DNA from: Thermoplasmata archaeon
GTDB taxonomy: Archaea; Thermoplasmatota; Thermoplasmata; Thermoplasmatales; Thermoplasmataceae
Direction of reading: 5' to 3'
DNA length: 7,009 bases
Assembly (NCBI GenBank): GCA_021806355.1
Contig: JAJZXT010000162.1
Location: 1-7,009 of the forward strand
Shown here one piece after another: positions 6,128-7,009 of this stretch (positions are counted from its first letter, which is position 1; each line of letters begins with the position of its first letter). The position numbers and the translations under genes are program-made. The notes below the pieces were generated by a model that saw only the letters and a program-made list of their open reading frames with translations, did no database searches and was not told the DNA's origin.

Positions 6128-6347
6128 GCTTTCCATGTATAGTTGGAAAGCACAGGCATTTTGATCTACTATTATGAAAGAAGTTTTTTGATCGTACTCC
6201 ATAACTTGTGGAGTACGAGTCCAGGGAAGGCTGCCGATTTGGTCTTTGAGTCCTGAACTCGTGTAAAAGGTTGGCAGCTTACGGATCGATACCATGCCTC
6301 GAAAGAGACGAATAGTAGAGTGTTTACCGGCCACATATTTCCCGGAA
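6128..6347 (+). ncRNA. Candidate IS110 bridge RNA / structured transposase leader
   Basis: Three strong hairpins follow one another with no supportable protein frame. GCTTTCCA (6128-6135) pairs with TGGAAAGC (6144-6151) over an 8-nt loop. TCGTACTCCA (6192-6201) pairs with TGGAGTACGA (6209-6218), ten perfect pairs over a 7-nt loop. AGGCTGCC (6228-6235) pairs with GGCAGCTT (6273-6280), eight pairs with one G-U, enclosing a large internal loop and an inner GAGT/ACTC hairpin (6248-6251 and 6257-6260). Known IS110 bridge RNAs are encoded between the left end and the transposase; they have a 5' stem-loop, then a target-binding loop and a donor-binding loop. The second and third hairpins fit the first two parts. 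A donor loop is less clear; only a GAAA-capped CTC/GAG stem (6298-6307) is seen. The distance from 6192 to the gene is about 175 nt, near that of the described IS621 RNA. The exact ends are unknown. Confidence 0.5.
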
Positions 6348-6363
6348 TTACCATAGGAGGTAA
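6348..6363 (+). promoter_or_regulatory. Shine-Dalgarno sequestered in a hairpin before the transposase
   Basis: GGAGGT (6356-6361) is a strong ribosome binding site 6 nt before the ATC at 6368. TTACC (6348-6352) is complementary to GGTAA (6359-6363), placing the site partly in a stem and partly in the 6-nt loop. This would lower translation of the transposase. In a window where other genes look leaderless, a strong SD is itself distinctive and helps fix the intended start. Confidence 0.5.
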
Positions 6364-6367
6364 CAGA

Positions 6368-7009
6368 ATCTATATAGGGATAGACGCACATAAACTTAGC
6401 GAATCCGTATGTGTTACGGATAAGGTTGGAACTATACTGGAAGAGTACAAAATGGACAACAGTGAAGAGAACTGGAATAAGTTCATGAAGAAATACAGTA
6501 AAGATGATGCAGAGATTGCCGTTGAATCATCAACATCAGGAAAGTATGTTGCCCATCTGTTGAGGGATAATGGATTCCATCTGCACCTTGCAAACCCAAA
6601 GGAGTTGAAGCCAGTATTCAAATCAAACAAGAAGACGGATAAGAATGATGCAAGGATTCTTGCAAGGCTTCTCCGTACGGGTGATCTTCCTGAATCATAC
6701 CTTCCCTCAAAGGAGGTTGATGAACTGAGAACAGCCGTAAGATACAGGAGGTCTCTTGGAGAGGAGATCACCTCCATAAAGAATAAGGTCCATGCTCTCC
6801 TTGCAATTCATGGCATCAGCATAGAGGCTTCAGACATTTTCGGAAAGAGATCACTGGGCAAAATACTTGCCTCTTCGGACGGGCTTCCGGAAACAGACAG
6901 CATCATACTGACAGATCTGATCTCCAGGTTCAGTGATCTGTCACTGAGGATAGAAAAGATGCAGGATAAGCTTGCATCCATGGGAAATGGCATTGAAGAG
7001 GTGAAAACA
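6368..7009 (+). CDS. IS110-family transposase, N-terminal part, apparent ATC start (3' end outside window)
   Basis: 214 codons are open to the window edge with no stop or frameshift. The sequence is the RuvC-like DEDD domain of IS110 recombinases (PF01548): IYIGIDAHK with Asp6, AVESSTSG with Glu53, and KKTDKNDARILARLL with Asp91 and Asp94. A helical, coiled-coil-prone region follows (about 115-145 and 185-205). The C-terminal Tnp domain with the catalytic serine should lie beyond the edge. The expected start, MYIGIDAHK, reads ATC TAT ATA here. No in-frame ATG exists before codon 29 (6452), which is too late because Asp6 would be lost. Other options are GTG at 6320, 16 codons upstream without an SD, or initiation at ATC. 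So the copy may carry a start-codon mutation, use a rare start, or contain a sequencing error. Confidence 0.88.
   Translation, partial: MYIGIDAHKLSESVCVTDKVGTILEEYKMDNSEENWNKFMKKYSKDDAEIAVESSTSGKYVAHLLRDNGFHLHLANPKELKPVFKSNKKTDKNDARILARLLRTGDLPESYLPSKEVDELRTAVRYRRSLGEEITSIKNKVHALLAIHGISIEASDIFGKRSLGKILASSDGLPETDSIILTDLISRFSDLSLRIEKMQDKLASMGNGIEEVKT

Larger units (their letters stand above)
6082..7009 (+). mobile_element. IS110-family insertion sequence, left part (right end outside window)
   Basis: The DEDD transposase from 6368 onward defines the family. The left boundary is not certain: IS110 elements have no long terminal inverted repeats or target duplications to find it with. The sequence change from tRNA-like to unrelated bases at about 6081 is one candidate junction; the true end could lie anywhere from about 6060 to 6190. 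A small inverted repeat, ATACC (6083-6087) with GGTAT (6094-6098), lies just inside it. The long structured leader before the transposase fits the IS110 group, which carries its bridge RNA upstream of the gene. Confidence 0.65.

Noticed and set aside
6080..6391. 103-residue minus-strand frame across the IS110 leader
   Set aside because: It runs antisense to the structured leader and the transposase start, with no recognisable domain. The hairpins explain the sequence better.
6370..6993. Long minus-strand frames opposite the transposase
   Set aside because: They are Ser/Leu-rich shadows of the coding strand; the plus strand encodes a clear DEDD transposase.
1..7009. CRISPR array or long direct repeats
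   Set aside because: No regularly spaced repeats were seen; the only repeats are the short palindromes and the tRNA-like pair described.

Overview
The window looks like a piece of an archaeal chromosome, most likely from Thermoplasmata (a Ferroplasma, Cuniculiplasma or Thermoplasma relative). The reasons are an A+T-rich sequence, A/T-rich TATA boxes about 25-35 nt before several start codons with almost no leader between TSS and ATG, and an AbrB-PhoU fusion protein of the archaeal type. The placement is inference from style and gene families; there is no 16S or other marker.

Layout. Positions 3-332 hold the 3' end of a surface or membrane protein with one C-terminal membrane segment. Next is an AbrB-PhoU regulator (380-1348), then a zinc-ribbon protein with a predicted scramblase/LURP-one-like beta domain (1589-2245). 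Convergent to that is an unrecognised 145-residue protein on the minus strand (2277-2714). A gene-free stretch follows (2715-3176) with one hairpin and a short tRNA-3'-end-like sequence.

Positions 3177-5189 are a two-gene minus-strand operon: a MarR-family repressor followed without a gap by a 14-TM DHA2 multidrug efflux protein that starts with GTG. Two copies of a TTAGG-N3-CCTAA palindrome lie between the TATA box and the marR start. This is the expected arrangement for an autoregulated efflux system induced by a toxic ligand. Upstream is a second minus-strand pair: a small protein of unknown function (5690-5941) followed by a single-domain retropepsin-like aspartyl protease (5316-5675).

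From about 6060 to the end is the left part of an IS110-family insertion sequence. The transposase N-terminal DEDD domain (6368-7009) is open to the window edge, but the codon where its ATG should be is ATC, and its Shine-Dalgarno lies in a hairpin. The roughly 300 bases before it contain three strong hairpins in a row, one with a large internal loop. This is the position and general shape expected of an IS110 bridge RNA.

Two sequences matching the 3' end of a tRNA (T-loop end, T-stem, acceptor, discriminator A) occur in the same orientation at 3084-3100 and 6066-6081. They bracket the efflux/repressor and protease block. They may mark integration sites, or the second may be the target of the IS110 element.
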